From Acidobacteriaceae bacterium (GTDB lineage: Bacteria; Acidobacteriota; Terriglobia; Terriglobales; Acidobacteriaceae), in assembly GCA_025360645.1 (NCBI GenBank), contig JANYBT010000089.1, positions 1-64,000 on the forward strand: DNA of 64,000 nucleotides. Reading direction: 5' to 3'. Positions 51,145 through 60,254 of the stretch are shown piece after piece (within the stretch, counting starts at the first letter, position 1; every line of letters begins with the position of its first letter). Made by a program: the position numbers and the translations under genes. The notes below the pieces were generated by a model. The model did no database searches, had not been told where the DNA came from, and worked only from the letters and a program-made list of their open reading frames with translations.

Positions 51145-52569
51145 TTATCGCGGCAAGGTCTCCGGCATGTCCGCCAGGGCATAAGCCATCACGGCCATGG
51201 CGGCGGCATTTTCCTGCAATTCCCGCGGCACGATCTTGTCCAGCGTATCAGCGGCGGTGTGATGGTAGTTGAAATAGGTGCGCGCGTCCTGCAGCGGAGC
51301 CAGGCCGGGAATGCCGGCTCGCACCATCGGCGAAATGTCGGAACCCGGACTGGAGTTGGTGGGCCGCAGCACATTCGCGCCTGCACTCTGCATCACCGCC
51401 TGCACTGGCTGCAGCAGGGCAATCGCCTTGGCACTGGCTTTGACAATGTAGCCGAGACAATGCCCGGAGCCGAGATCACTCTCCATGGCGGCGACATAGT
51501 TAGGGAAGTCCGCACCGTGAGCTTTTTCGTACGCGTCATGGCCGCGCCCACCGTTTTCTTCGTCCATCCAGGCGATGACGCGGATGGTCCGCTTGGGATG
51601 AAGGTGCAACTGCTGCACCAAGTGCGCCACCTCCATTGCCACGGCGACGCCGGCGGCGTCGTCCAGCGCGCCTGTACCCAGGTCCCACGAATCCAGGTGA
51701 CCGGAAACCACGACGATCTGTTCGGGATGCTCGGAGCCCTTCAAGTCCGCAATCACGTTGTGGCCGATGACTTCCGGCAAAACCTGGGGAGTGAGAGTCA
51801 GGTGAAGCTGCACCGGCCCCTGAGCGGCGAGATGCGAGATGAGGTCGGCATCTTCGGCGGCCACCGCGCCCTGCGGAATGCCGGAGGGCAGGCTGTATCC
51901 GGTGTGCGGCAGGCGATAGTCCGCACCGCCCACGGAGCGGACCAGCGAGGCGGCCGCGCCCAGGTCGGCGGCGGATTTGCCAGCGGCCACGCGATAGGCC
52001 ACGGCTTCTCCGTAGGCTTCGCCCGCCGATCCCGCGGCGGCCTTTTGCTTGTCAAAAGGAAAATTGAAGAGCACGATCTTGCCTGCGACTTTAGCCCGGC
52101 CGAGTTGCTTGAGTTCCTCGAAATTGTTGACCGCAATCACCTCGGCGGTCAGGCCCGCGGGGGTGGTGGAAGTGCTGCCGCTGAGGGTGGTGACCACAAT
52201 CTTCTGGGTGGTTTGCGGCGCTTGGCCGGGAAACTGCACCAACTCCGCGGTCTCGGCCCCCCGCACCCAGTGCGGCAAACGAACCTCTTCCAGATGGGCG
52301 TCCAAGCCGAGCTTGCGCATTTCTGCAGCGACGTACTCGGCGGCTTGTTCCGCTTGGGGTGAGCCACCCATACGGGGTCCGATGTTTTCGCTGAGGTGGG
52401 CCACCTGACGGTAGGCGTAATCGCTGCGGAAGGCTCCGTCGCGCAACGCCGCCAGCTCGGTCATGAGTTGGGCCGGATAGACGACTGCCGGCTCCGGCGC
52501 CTGCGCCGAGACCACGCCGGTCAACAGGCAGCACCAGGGCAACAACATTGCGAGAATCTTCTTAGGCAT
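51145..52569 (-). CDS. Exported M28-family zinc aminopeptidase/carboxypeptidase
   Basis: The 474-aa protein has a signal peptide (CCLLTGVVSAQAP), a protease-associated (PA) insert (KVAGKIVLFNFPFD and following, about 150-260) and an M28 catalytic domain with all metal ligands: VVSGHLDSWD (His, and Asp in GALDDAAG), WMDEENGGRG (catalytic Glu and metal Glu), MESDLGSG (Asp) and YFNYHHTAADT (His). It resembles plasma glutamate carboxypeptidase-like enzymes that trim peptides from an end. It begins 23 bases after the TldE-like gene, so it is probably the third gene of an exported peptidase operon. Confidence 0.88.
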   Translation of the reverse strand: MPKKILAMLLPWCCLLTGVVSAQAPEPAVVYPAQLMTELAALRDGAFRSDYAYRQVAHLSENIGPRMGGSPQAEQAAEYVAAEMRKLGLDAHLEEVRLPHWVRGAETAELVQFPGQAPQTTQKIVVTTLSGSTSTTPAGLTAEVIAVNNFEELKQLGRAKVAGKIVLFNFPFDKQKAAAGSAGEAYGEAVAYRVAAGKSAADLGAAASLVRSVGGADYRLPHTGYSLPSGIPQGAVAAEDADLISHLAAQGPVQLHLTLTPQVLPEVIGHNVIADLKGSEHPEQIVVVSGHLDSWDLGTGALDDAAGVAVAMEVAHLVQQLHLHPKRTIRVIAWMDEENGGRGHDAYEKAHGADFPNYVAAMESDLGSGHCLGYIVKASAKAIALLQPVQAVMQSAGANVLRPTNSSPGSDISPMVRAGIPGLAPLQDARTYFNYHHTAADTLDKIVPRELQENAAAMAVMAYALADMPETLPR

Positions 52570-52592
52570 GAGGCTCCAGTGGAATTCGTCGG

Positions 52593-54260
52593 CTATTTCA
52601 AGTCGCTTAGCGGCGGCGCGGGATACTCGGGCAGCTTGTCTTTGTTCGAGTCTGCCCGCTTGACCTCGAGTTCGTCAAACAGAATCGAGGGATTCACGAT
52701 GCTATGCGGAACATTCAGCATCAAATTGTCCACGTTAAGGTCATTGCCGGCGGCGATCACATCATTGCGCAACGAACGGGTGTCGAGATCGCCGAACACG
52801 GCGCCCCGCACCAGTTCTTCGTGGCCGTCTTTGGCCCAGACTTTGTAGAGCAGGCGCGGCGAAAAGCGGCTACCCATGGTGACGACGTAGTAGCCGTAAG
52901 GTAGATCGCGCTGCTGGCAAATCTCGATCAGCTTTTTCTTCAGGTCGGCGGCAGACATGGGATCGGAAGAGGTGATGATCAGGTTGCCTAGACTGGCGCC
53001 GGAAGGATTGCCGATGCGGGCCCGCCCGTGGCCGTTTGAAGCGGGGAAGTCGTGGATGGGTTCCCGTCCGATCAGGTAGTTCTGCAGCTTGCCTTTGACG
53101 ATGACCTGCACTTTTTGCGCGGGCACTCCTTCATCGTCTACAGCGTAGTGCCCCAGCAGCGATTGACCTTGGATGCTGGCCAGGGAAGGATCATCTTCGA
53201 CCGAGAGAAAGTCCGGTAGCACCCGGCTCTGGTAGCTGGTGGCATAGGCACCCTTGGTGCGAGCGGGTTTGCCCACGTCGGGGGTTCTGCCCAGGATGTT
53301 CTCACCCACCAACTGGGCGAAAACATCGGAGGCGGCGTCGGCGGAAAACAACACCGGACCGCGATACTCTTCGTCGGCCAGGGGCGCCTCGCGCAGCATC
53401 TTCAGTGAGCTCTGCAGTGCGCGAGTGTCGGCCAGGAATTTCTGCTCCGTCGGCAATTCGTTGACATGGGCGACCAGGTACGATCGCGAGCGCTCCAGGC
53501 GCATGCCGTCGGCGGCTTGCGTGCTCCCGTCGGTTTCGATCTGATACATGGTCTGGCCACTGCGGGTCACCGTGCCCTCGGAGTTGATCAGGTAGCGATT
53601 GATGGCAAAGAACTTCAGGTAAGACTCGCAGGATTCCGTCAGCGGGTCCTGCCGGTATCCGACGGTTGAGTCCTGCAGCATTTTGAGAAAGGGCTCGGTG
53701 TCCACCTCGAGTCGCACCAGCGGCTCGATTGACTGCAACGGCAAGGCGTGCGCGAAATCGTCGACGGGCGAACTCACGGTGAATTGCTTCAGTTCGGCCT
53801 GTTTGGCGGCGAACGCTTCGGTCGCGCTCTTGTAGGCGTTGTCTGTGGTGAGCCATAAACTGTGGCGCAAGGCCAGAATGTCATCGTCCATGGGCAGAAT
53901 GTTCAGAGCGCCGACTCCGCGGTTGCTGGACTCGGAGTAGCTGTCCTGTTTGTAATCGCCGATGCGGACGACCACGCGGACCAGCCGAGTGCGGGTTGGG
54001 GAGTTGGCCCGGATCGCACCGAACGCGGCCTCGGCGCTGCGGTAGTCGATGTCGGTGACCTGGTACTGCAGGAAGTAGGGGGCGGCCACGCCGTCGAGCT
54101 TGAGTTGTGCCTTGGAGCGCTCCAGCTCGGCCCGCATGGCCTCCAGCACCGGGTCCTTGTCGGGAGTAGCGGCCGCTGCGAAACAGGAAATCAACGCCAA
54201 CAACAGAGCCTGCAGAATCACCGGCCGGACCACCCGCCGAATAATGACAGGATTCTTCAT
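52593..54260 (-). CDS. Exported TldE/PmbA-like protein, non-catalytic partner
   Basis: The 555-aa protein has an N-terminal signal (ILQALLLALISCFAAAA) and a TldD/PmbA fold: VLFSADAASDVFAQLVGENI, YAVDDEGVPAQKVQVIVKGK, LIGREPIHDFPASNGHGRAR, GNLIITSSDPMSAADLKKKL. At the position of the HExxxH zinc motif it has DVFAQLVGEN, so the metal site is missing. This matches the TldE/PmbA role of structural partner to a catalytic TldD. The start overlaps the stop of the upstream TldD-like gene by 4 bases. The signal peptide is unusual for this family, which is cytoplasmic in Escherichia coli. Confidence 0.85.
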   Translation of the reverse strand: MKNPVIIRRVVRPVILQALLLALISCFAAAATPDKDPVLEAMRAELERSKAQLKLDGVAAPYFLQYQVTDIDYRSAEAAFGAIRANSPTRTRLVRVVVRIGDYKQDSYSESSNRGVGALNILPMDDDILALRHSLWLTTDNAYKSATEAFAAKQAELKQFTVSSPVDDFAHALPLQSIEPLVRLEVDTEPFLKMLQDSTVGYRQDPLTESCESYLKFFAINRYLINSEGTVTRSGQTMYQIETDGSTQAADGMRLERSRSYLVAHVNELPTEQKFLADTRALQSSLKMLREAPLADEEYRGPVLFSADAASDVFAQLVGENILGRTPDVGKPARTKGAYATSYQSRVLPDFLSVEDDPSLASIQGQSLLGHYAVDDEGVPAQKVQVIVKGKLQNYLIGREPIHDFPASNGHGRARIGNPSGASLGNLIITSSDPMSAADLKKKLIEICQQRDLPYGYYVVTMGSRFSPRLLYKVWAKDGHEELVRGAVFGDLDTRSLRNDVIAAGNDLNVDNLMLNVPHSIVNPSILFDELEVKRADSNKDKLPEYPAPPLSDLK

Positions 54261-55990
54261 TGCACACCCCCGGTCGTCGCGTCAGTCAGTGTAGGTGGTG
54301 GCAAGATCGGGGGACGATTGAGGGAGTGAGCCCGTTTTTGCACTTCGATTTCCGAGAACAACATGGCCGGCGCGGCGGCCGATACCGGAACGCTACCCGA
54401 CTCGGCTCCGCAAATGCCGTTGAATACGTCGGTCTTCTCGCCGGTCAACTGAATGCGGTTCAGCGCGGCCAGCGGAGTGCCGACAATGTCCACGCCGCGC
54501 ACCAACTCGTCGGAGCGGCCATCCGCATATACTTTCCAAACCATTACTGGCAAAACTTGGAAGGCTTGCGGCATGCTGCGCTGGGTCAAGGTGAATCCGC
54601 CCTGAATGTCCTCAAAATAAAGGCCGTAAGGTTTCCCCTGCTTCTTGACCTCATCCAGCAGTTTCTGGCGCAACTCCGAGTCTTTACTGGTGCGAGTGGA
54701 GGTGACGACCAGGTTGCCCTGGCGTCCGGTGACCATTCGTCCCGATTGAGCCCGCCCGTGCCCGTTAGAGGTTTCGAAGTTTTTGATGGGGGCGCGTGAC
54801 ATGAGGAAGTTTTTCAGAATCCCGTCTTTGATCACTTCCACCCGGCTGGCGGGGACGCCTTCGTCGTCGTAGCGATAGAATCCACCGAGATCAGTGCCGT
54901 TCAGCCGACGCAGGGTGGGGTCGTCCACGACGCTCAGAAATTCCGGCAGTACTGCCTGGCCCACTTTCTTGGTGAACGTTTGGCCTTCGTTCTCGCCCCG
55001 TTGCCGATGACCTTCCAGCCGGTGCCCCAGCACTTCGTGAAAGAATACTGCGGCAGAGCGGCCGGAGAGCAGAGCCGGGCCATCGAAGGGTTCGGCGAGC
55101 GGGGCGGCGCGCAGCGCCTGCAGGTCCGCCGCTATCTTTTCGACGCGGGCCTCGATCTCGGCAGCTTTGGGCAGGCGATCCACGGTTTCTGCCTGAAACG
55201 TCTCCACCCGCAGCAGCTCCATGCCATCGTCGGCGCGGATCTCGCCCTGGATCAGCAAGCGCACGATCGACGAAGGCTCAACCACCCGGGTGCCCTCGCT
55301 GGAAACGAAATGCGAGCTCGTGGATTCCGCTTGCAGCACCACCGCCGATTGAATCATCCCCGAGTATTTGCGGAAGTAGGAGGAGTACAGGCGCGCCATC
55401 TTCTCCAGATCCTGCTGCTCGGGCAGAGTGGGCGGGGCCGTCTCAGTGATGTGGGTTTCCGCCTTCTCTTTGGAGAAGTCCGCGGAGGTGTCCTCCTCCT
55501 TGGCGTGCACCTGATTTTCGGTTTTCACATTCAGAAAGGTCTGGGCCGCCTGGCGGTAACTGCGATAGGTCAGACGCCACAAATCCCGGGCGATGGCGTC
55601 CGGATCGTCTTTCAAGGACAAGGCTCCCGACTGGATCGCGGAGTTTCGGTTCTCTTCGTGAGTGTTGTCCAGGGCCTGGCTACCGACCCGAGTGATGACG
55701 TCCGCCGCGCGCCGGTGCAATCGGTTGGAGTTGACCAGGGCGCCCAGAGTTGCAGCCGCAATGGCGCTGTCCGAGTCGTCCACCGAGTAGCTCAAGAAGT
55801 AGGGGGCAGGCTCCGTCTCGCCGAGTTCCGCCTGCGCTCGCAGCAGCTCCCTCTGCATGGTGCGGAGCAGGAGGCCGCCGGTTTCGACCACAGGCTTCGG
55901 TTCGCGCTTGGGAGTTGCCGCTTGGGATGGAGCGCTCAATCCCAAGATCAACAATAGGCAAGAAAAGGCTTGCAGGGGCAAGAATCTCAT
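54257..55990 (-). CDS. Exported TldD-like zinc metalloprotease
   Basis: The 577-aa protein has a signal peptide (FSCLLLILGLSAPSQAA). The zinc motif FFHEVLGHRLEGH is intact (His318, Glu319, His323), and a downstream Cys527 in NGICGAESG fits the third ligand of TldD. Other family blocks are YRYDDEGVPASRVEVIKDGI, FLMSRAPIKNFETSNGHGRA and GNLVVTSTRTSKD. TldD/TldE heterodimers cut unfolded or modified peptides (microcin B17 precursor, CcdA). Export to the periplasm implies a different substrate. It is the first gene of a leftward operon with the TldE-like and M28 genes. Confidence 0.88.
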   Translation of the reverse strand: MRFLPLQAFSCLLLILGLSAPSQAATPKREPKPVVETGGLLLRTMQRELLRAQAELGETEPAPYFLSYSVDDSDSAIAAATLGALVNSNRLHRRAADVITRVGSQALDNTHEENRNSAIQSGALSLKDDPDAIARDLWRLTYRSYRQAAQTFLNVKTENQVHAKEEDTSADFSKEKAETHITETAPPTLPEQQDLEKMARLYSSYFRKYSGMIQSAVVLQAESTSSHFVSSEGTRVVEPSSIVRLLIQGEIRADDGMELLRVETFQAETVDRLPKAAEIEARVEKIAADLQALRAAPLAEPFDGPALLSGRSAAVFFHEVLGHRLEGHRQRGENEGQTFTKKVGQAVLPEFLSVVDDPTLRRLNGTDLGGFYRYDDEGVPASRVEVIKDGILKNFLMSRAPIKNFETSNGHGRAQSGRMVTGRQGNLVVTSTRTSKDSELRQKLLDEVKKQGKPYGLYFEDIQGGFTLTQRSMPQAFQVLPVMVWKVYADGRSDELVRGVDIVGTPLAALNRIQLTGEKTDVFNGICGAESGSVPVSAAAPAMLFSEIEVQKRAHSLNRPPILPPPTLTDATTGGVQ

Positions 55991-56080
55991 GAGGACAAAG
56001 AAATCTCCGCTTATGCCGTTAGATTATCAGAAGGAACGGACTATGCGCCGGAACTTGCACGCTGGATGGGCCTGCGTTTT

Positions 56081-56122
56081 CCCAAAAAGTAAAATCCCCT
56101 GCCGCCGAAGCCTCAGGGGATT
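56081..56122 (-). terminator. Intrinsic terminator of the GvpL/F gene
   Basis: Read leftward, AATCCCCTG and CAGGGGATT make a 9-bp stem, followed by TTACTTTTTGGG. It ends 29 bases after the GvpL/F stop. Confidence 0.8.
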
Positions 56123-56150
56123 GCGATGCTCTAGAAACTTATACGCGAGT

Positions 56151-56897
56151 TTAGCTGTCTCCCGCCACCGTGCGCACTTTTTCGGGCATGAAGTGGTAAG
56201 GCGGCCAGGGGCCGCTGATCACCAACTCGCAATTTTTCAATTGCTTGGCAGCCGAGGTGTACCGGTTCTGGTACTTCTCCACCGACTTCGAATCAATTAG
56301 GTGGGCGATGTCGAGCAGCATGCCATTGGCACTGACCCGCTTGCAACTGACTTCTTCTTCCAGCGGATTGAACAGCTTGTGGACTTGGACCGACAAGGCC
56401 CGAGCTTTGGTCTGCCGCTCCCGGTCGCGAGAAGCCTTCTCCCGCAGCTTGGACAAATACTCCTTGCCCACGGTCGCCGGTAATTCCGATTCCGGCATGG
56501 CTTGGCGCATCGAGCCGTCCCGAACCACCAACTTCAGGTGCATCTCAGATTTGCCCCGCAACCGGGCGACGCTCAAGCCAAACGCCCGCCGGTTCGACCG
56601 GACGGCTTGGCGTAGTGCGTCTTCCGTGTCAAAAATGGTGCCAAAGCGGAAGGGAAGAACGGTGGAATTGCGGAAGCACAGGCTGATCACCCGGGCATGT
56701 TCATACACTGATTTCTCTTCTAATTTGGCGCTGGATCGGTCGTACTCACTGACCACGACCGCAAAGTCTCCACTGGGATAGCTCATGACCGGTGAGCCAT
56801 TGACTCCTTGAACGTTGTCCAAAAGAAAAGGACGCCGTGTTCGCGTCCCACTGGGGAGGGTTTGATGCTCTGTAAGGCAGTACGCATACCACGCCAT
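56151..56897 (-). CDS. GvpL/GvpF-family gas vesicle-type protein, orphan
   Basis: The 248-aa protein matches GvpL/F: AWYAYCLTEHQ at the start (family form YxYGVxxA), DFAVVVSEYD, the conserved RNSTVLPFRFGTIFD (residues 77-90), LRGKSEMHLKLVVRDGS, and the C-terminal signature GPWPPYHF (229-236). GvpL/F proteins are minor gas vesicle components or assembly factors. No gvpA, gvpN or other gas vesicle gene is within the window, and neighbours are the peptidase operon and aroDE. A different cellular role in this lineage is likely. It has its own terminator, so it is transcribed alone. Confidence 0.85.
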   Translation of the reverse strand: MAWYAYCLTEHQTLPSGTRTRRPFLLDNVQGVNGSPVMSYPSGDFAVVVSEYDRSSAKLEEKSVYEHARVISLCFRNSTVLPFRFGTIFDTEDALRQAVRSNRRAFGLSVARLRGKSEMHLKLVVRDGSMRQAMPESELPATVGKEYLSKLREKASRDRERQTKARALSVQVHKLFNPLEEEVSCKRVSANGMLLDIAHLIDSKSVEKYQNRYTSAAKQLKNCELVISGPWPPYHFMPEKVRTVAGDS

Positions 56898-57134
56898 GCA
56901 GTTTCTCCGAAACCAAGTTGGGGTTACTTAGCTCAACAGGGTGTGACTTGACGTTTTTTCGAAATCCAGCAGAAAGGGCGATTCTTTGGACAGATGAACG
57001 CTTACCACCGCGTCCACTTTTCATACTACATTGACATATGACTTTTTTGCAACCTTTTCTTGTGAAAATGCATCGGGAAATTTGCTCAAGGAGGTATGGG
57101 AAGCGGGAGGTAAGGGGCGCCGCTCCGGGCCGAC

Positions 57135-58700
57135 CTACTTTTTCTTCGCGTCCGCGGCCGGTTTTTCCGGCAAGCAAGCCTGCACCACCCGGATCATCTC
57201 ATCCTGCGGAGCCGGTTTTCCGGTCCAGATCTCAAACTGACGCGCCGCCTGGTGCACGAACATCTCGACCCCCGAGATCGTCTGCGCTCCCCGGGCCTGC
57301 GCCATTTTCAGAAAGCGGGTTTCGGCGGGGGTGTACACCATGTCGAAGGCGAAGCGAGTGTTAATTTCGTCTTCCTTCAGCGGGGTCTCGCGGCTGGTGC
57401 CCATCCCCAGGGGAGTGGCGTTGATGATGAGGTCGAAAGCCATTTTCTTCAGGCCGGTCTTCTTCATGATGCGGGCCCGCGCTTGTTTGGCCAGGGTCTG
57501 GGCCGCGGCCGCGCTGCGGTTGAGGATCCACACCTCGGCCCCCTTCTCTTTCAGCCCGAACACCGCGGCGCGGGCGGCCCCGCCGGCGCCCAGCACCAGA
57601 ATCTTCGCTCCCGCCAGAGTGAGGCGCTGCTCCAGCGGACCCACCACCCCCGCCACATCGGTGTTGAAGCCGTAGAGTTTGCCGTCATTAGCCCGCACCA
57701 AGGTATTGCACGCCCCGATCCTGGTGGTGTGGGCGTCGCTGTTGTCCAGATACTTCAAGATGGCTTGCTTATACGGCATGGTGATGCTGAGACCGTGCAC
57801 CGGAATCTCATGCACGCAGGCGATCAGGTCTTTAATCGTCTTGGCGTGCAGTGACAGGTACACTCCGTTCACGTTCTCGCGCCGCAGTGCCGCGTTCATG
57901 ATCGCCGGGGAGAGCGAGTGCTCCACCGGGTCTCCGGCGATGCCATACACCTTGGTCGACGCTTCCACCTGCTCAATGCGATACACCCCACGGAGTTGCT
58001 GGATGGTGACCTGGCCGGGCCCGGTCGCTTCCTCCGGGCTCACCGAGGCGAAGGTGAAGGCGCTGCCCGCCCGTACCCCAAGCACCCGGCTGATAATGCC
58101 TTGCTCGCCCATGCAGATCCCGACCAGCGAGTGCTTATCGCTCTCGGTCTGCAGAAACTTCATCATGGTGACATTGTCGAAGAGCGTGGTCGCGGTCGAA
58201 ACAATCTTGTAATAGTCCGCGGAGACCTCGCACATCTTCTGCAGCACCGCTTCCAGATTGCGCGTGGCCTTGAAGTCGTGGAAAGAGAGGATCAGGGCGG
58301 CGTTGCTGCGCAGCTTGGCCAGGGCCGGAGCCTTCACCTTGACGCCGCTTTGCAACTCCATGTCTACCATCTGACACCCCGCGATTGCGGCTTTGGTCAG
58401 AATCTCAAGCTGCGCCGCGACTGAGCCCTTGAACTTCCCGCCATTTTCCGCGCGGCGGCAGGTGGCGATGGCCACCACATGCTGGTGCATCTCCAGAAAT
58501 TGCTTCAGCTTGCCCAGCGCGGCTGCCGGTTGGGAAAGAAAGTCGAGGCGGAACTCCAGAAAGGGATTGTCCCTGGCCAGCGATTCGGCCTTTTCTATCA
58601 ATTCGTTCGCGTCTCGGCCGGTCACCACCAGACAAATTCTGGGTAGGCGCAAAGGCAAGAATCGCACAGCTCGGGGAGTGTATTGAATATTGGTCATCAC
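57135..58700 (-). CDS. aroDE: Bifunctional 3-dehydroquinate dehydratase / shikimate dehydrogenase
   Basis: The 521-aa fusion joins two steps of the shikimate pathway. N-terminal type I dehydroquinase (about 20-230): Schiff-base Lys165 in YYKIVSTATT and His141 in LSFHDF. C-terminal shikimate dehydrogenase (about 250-515): shikimate-binding HSLSP (261-265), catalytic Lys311 in MPYKQA, Asn332 and Asp348 (NTD), and NADP-binding GAGGAARA (371-378). Together they turn 3-dehydroquinate to shikimate. Such fusions are known in plants, Chlamydiae, Planctomycetes and Acidobacteria. All key residues are present. Confidence 0.95.
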   Translation of the reverse strand: MMTNIQYTPRAVRFLPLRLPRICLVVTGRDANELIEKAESLARDNPFLEFRLDFLSQPAAALGKLKQFLEMHQHVVAIATCRRAENGGKFKGSVAAQLEILTKAAIAGCQMVDMELQSGVKVKAPALAKLRSNAALILSFHDFKATRNLEAVLQKMCEVSADYYKIVSTATTLFDNVTMMKFLQTESDKHSLVGICMGEQGIISRVLGVRAGSAFTFASVSPEEATGPGQVTIQQLRGVYRIEQVEASTKVYGIAGDPVEHSLSPAIMNAALRRENVNGVYLSLHAKTIKDLIACVHEIPVHGLSITMPYKQAILKYLDNSDAHTTRIGACNTLVRANDGKLYGFNTDVAGVVGPLEQRLTLAGAKILVLGAGGAARAAVFGLKEKGAEVWILNRSAAAAQTLAKQARARIMKKTGLKKMAFDLIINATPLGMGTSRETPLKEDEINTRFAFDMVYTPAETRFLKMAQARGAQTISGVEMFVHQAARQFEIWTGKPAPQDEMIRVVQACLPEKPAADAKKK

Positions 58701-58890
58701 AAAGCAGACGGCGCGATATTACAGGTATGCCAACCTAGATGCAACTGCGGATTCACAATTTGCTGCAAAAAGCGCAATTGCGGCCCAGTACCCCCGTAAT
58801 CTTGTGGTCAGTGTAACAGGTTGCTAGGGTCATCTATGCGGCCGGCAATCGCCTTAGCAGCATTTCCGGGACCGGCAACTGGAGGTTAAA

Positions 58891-59847
58891 GTGTTGAAAA
58901 GAATGACTTTCGCCATTTTATTTGTCCTGGGTGCGGGAGCATGGGGAGTGGCACAGGCCGCCCCGGCTGAGCCGTCCCTTGCGCCCGTTGCCACGTCCCT
59001 GCGTATTCCGGTCGAGCGGGTGCAGACCCCCACCGAGGCCGACTTGTATTGCGCAGGGTTTGTGGCGGAAAAGCCCCTTCCCGACAGCAACCTGGTGATC
59101 GGAGGGCTGGAGAGTCCGAATACCTCCAAGTTCACCAATGGCGAGATCGTCTTTCTGAGGGGTGGCGGCTACCGCAATGGCGAGCAATACGCCATCGTTC
59201 GCGAGTTGCGCGATCCCAACCGCTACGAAGCGTTCCCCGGCCAGGCGAAGGCGCTGGCCGCCGCCGGCTCTCCCTATGCGGAGGTCGGACGGGTCCGCAT
59301 CCTGGACGCCCACCGCGAGGTGGCAGTGGCCCAAGTGGAATACAGCTGCGACCCCGTCAATCCCGGGGACGTTGCAGTGCCGTTTGCCCTCAAGGCGCCG
59401 ATCCCGTTTCATCCCCCCATCGCGTTTGAACGCTTTTCCGCGGCGAAGGGCGTGCGCCTGGCCCGCATCATTCTGGCCAAGGATTTCGATACCGTGCTGG
59501 GTACGGGAGCGAAGGTCTATTTAAATGCCGGAGCCAAGCAGGGAATCAAAGTGGGCGACTACCTGCGGGCCTGGCGGAAATATTCCGCGGCCTTGTCGGA
59601 TCCGGTGGAATCGCTCGCGTTGAAGGCCTCCACTGCGGACGATACGCAAAAGAATCCCCCTACTTTTGAGCCGCCGCCGTCGACGCATGCTCGCGGCCCT
59701 GTCATCCATCTGGCCGAGTTGCCGGATCGTGCGGTAGCAGAGTTAGTGGTGCTGGGGGTTTCTCCGAGCACCGCCACCGCGATGATCGTATTCGCGTTGG
59801 AAGATGTGCGGGTGGGGGACGGGGTCGAGCGCGACCAACAACCTTAA
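58891..59847 (+). CDS. Secreted hypothetical protein
   Basis: The 318-aa protein starts at GTG 58891, five bases after GGAGG. It has a signal peptide (TFAILFVLGAGAWGVAQAA), a Cys-containing N-terminal region (ADLYCAGFVAEKPLPDSNLV; later VEYSCDPVNPGDVAVPF), then a beta-rich region with GAKVYLNAGAKQGIKVGDYL and RAWRKYS and a Pro-rich linker, ending in VIHLAELPDRAVAELVVLGV. The KxGIxVGDxL and AELVVLxVxxxTATAxI patterns resemble FlgT-like/peptidoglycan-associated acidobacterial exported proteins. No precise function is known. Confidence 0.7.
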   Translation: MLKRMTFAILFVLGAGAWGVAQAAPAEPSLAPVATSLRIPVERVQTPTEADLYCAGFVAEKPLPDSNLVIGGLESPNTSKFTNGEIVFLRGGGYRNGEQYAIVRELRDPNRYEAFPGQAKALAAAGSPYAEVGRVRILDAHREVAVAQVEYSCDPVNPGDVAVPFALKAPIPFHPPIAFERFSAAKGVRLARIILAKDFDTVLGTGAKVYLNAGAKQGIKVGDYLRAWRKYSAALSDPVESLALKASTADDTQKNPPTFEPPPSTHARGPVIHLAELPDRAVAELVVLGVSPSTATAMIVFALEDVRVGDGVERDQQP

Positions 59848-60254
59848 GCGCGGCAAGCCGGACTTGCCGGGATTGAGGGGCACAGCAGCTCAGAAGGGAG
59901 CCCTTCCGGCTTTCGCTTCACCTGCAAACGCCGACATTCACTTGGTCCTCAAACACAGGACTTGCCCGCTCCATCCTTCGAAGGCACCGAAGCGCTACTA
60001 CCTCGGTTGGAGCGCCACAATCAGGCCCCGCCGGCTACCGGAAATACTTGATGTGCGGGTCGCCCGGTATCTGCGAGGCCACCACGATCATCGTCACTAC
60101 CAGGATTGCGAGTTCCATCAACCACCCCCAACTTCTGCCAGCGTTCACCGTAACCCGACACCCTCGGGTTGGCAATGTCACTAATGGGCCATGCGATTAC
60201 TTCCTTACCAACATAGATGCCACATCAGTAAACAGGAGGCAAGGAAAATAATGA
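59848..60254. other. 407-base intergenic stretch
   Basis: No long gene is seen. It includes several short near-palindromes (GCCGGACTTGCCGG near 59861; AACCCGACACCCTCGGGTT near 60151), and a small leftward ORF listed separately. Confidence 0.45.
60035..60118 (-). CDS. Possible 27-aa small membrane protein
   Basis: A leftward ATG at 60118, preceded by a G-rich segment (GGGGGTGG), opens a 27-codon frame. The first 15 residues are a hydrophobic helix (ELAILVVTMIVVASQ) and the rest is polar (PGDPHIKYFR). This is the shape of known single-pass small membrane proteins. No homologue is recognised. Confidence 0.3.
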   Translation of the reverse strand: MELAILVVTMIVVASQIPGDPHIKYFR

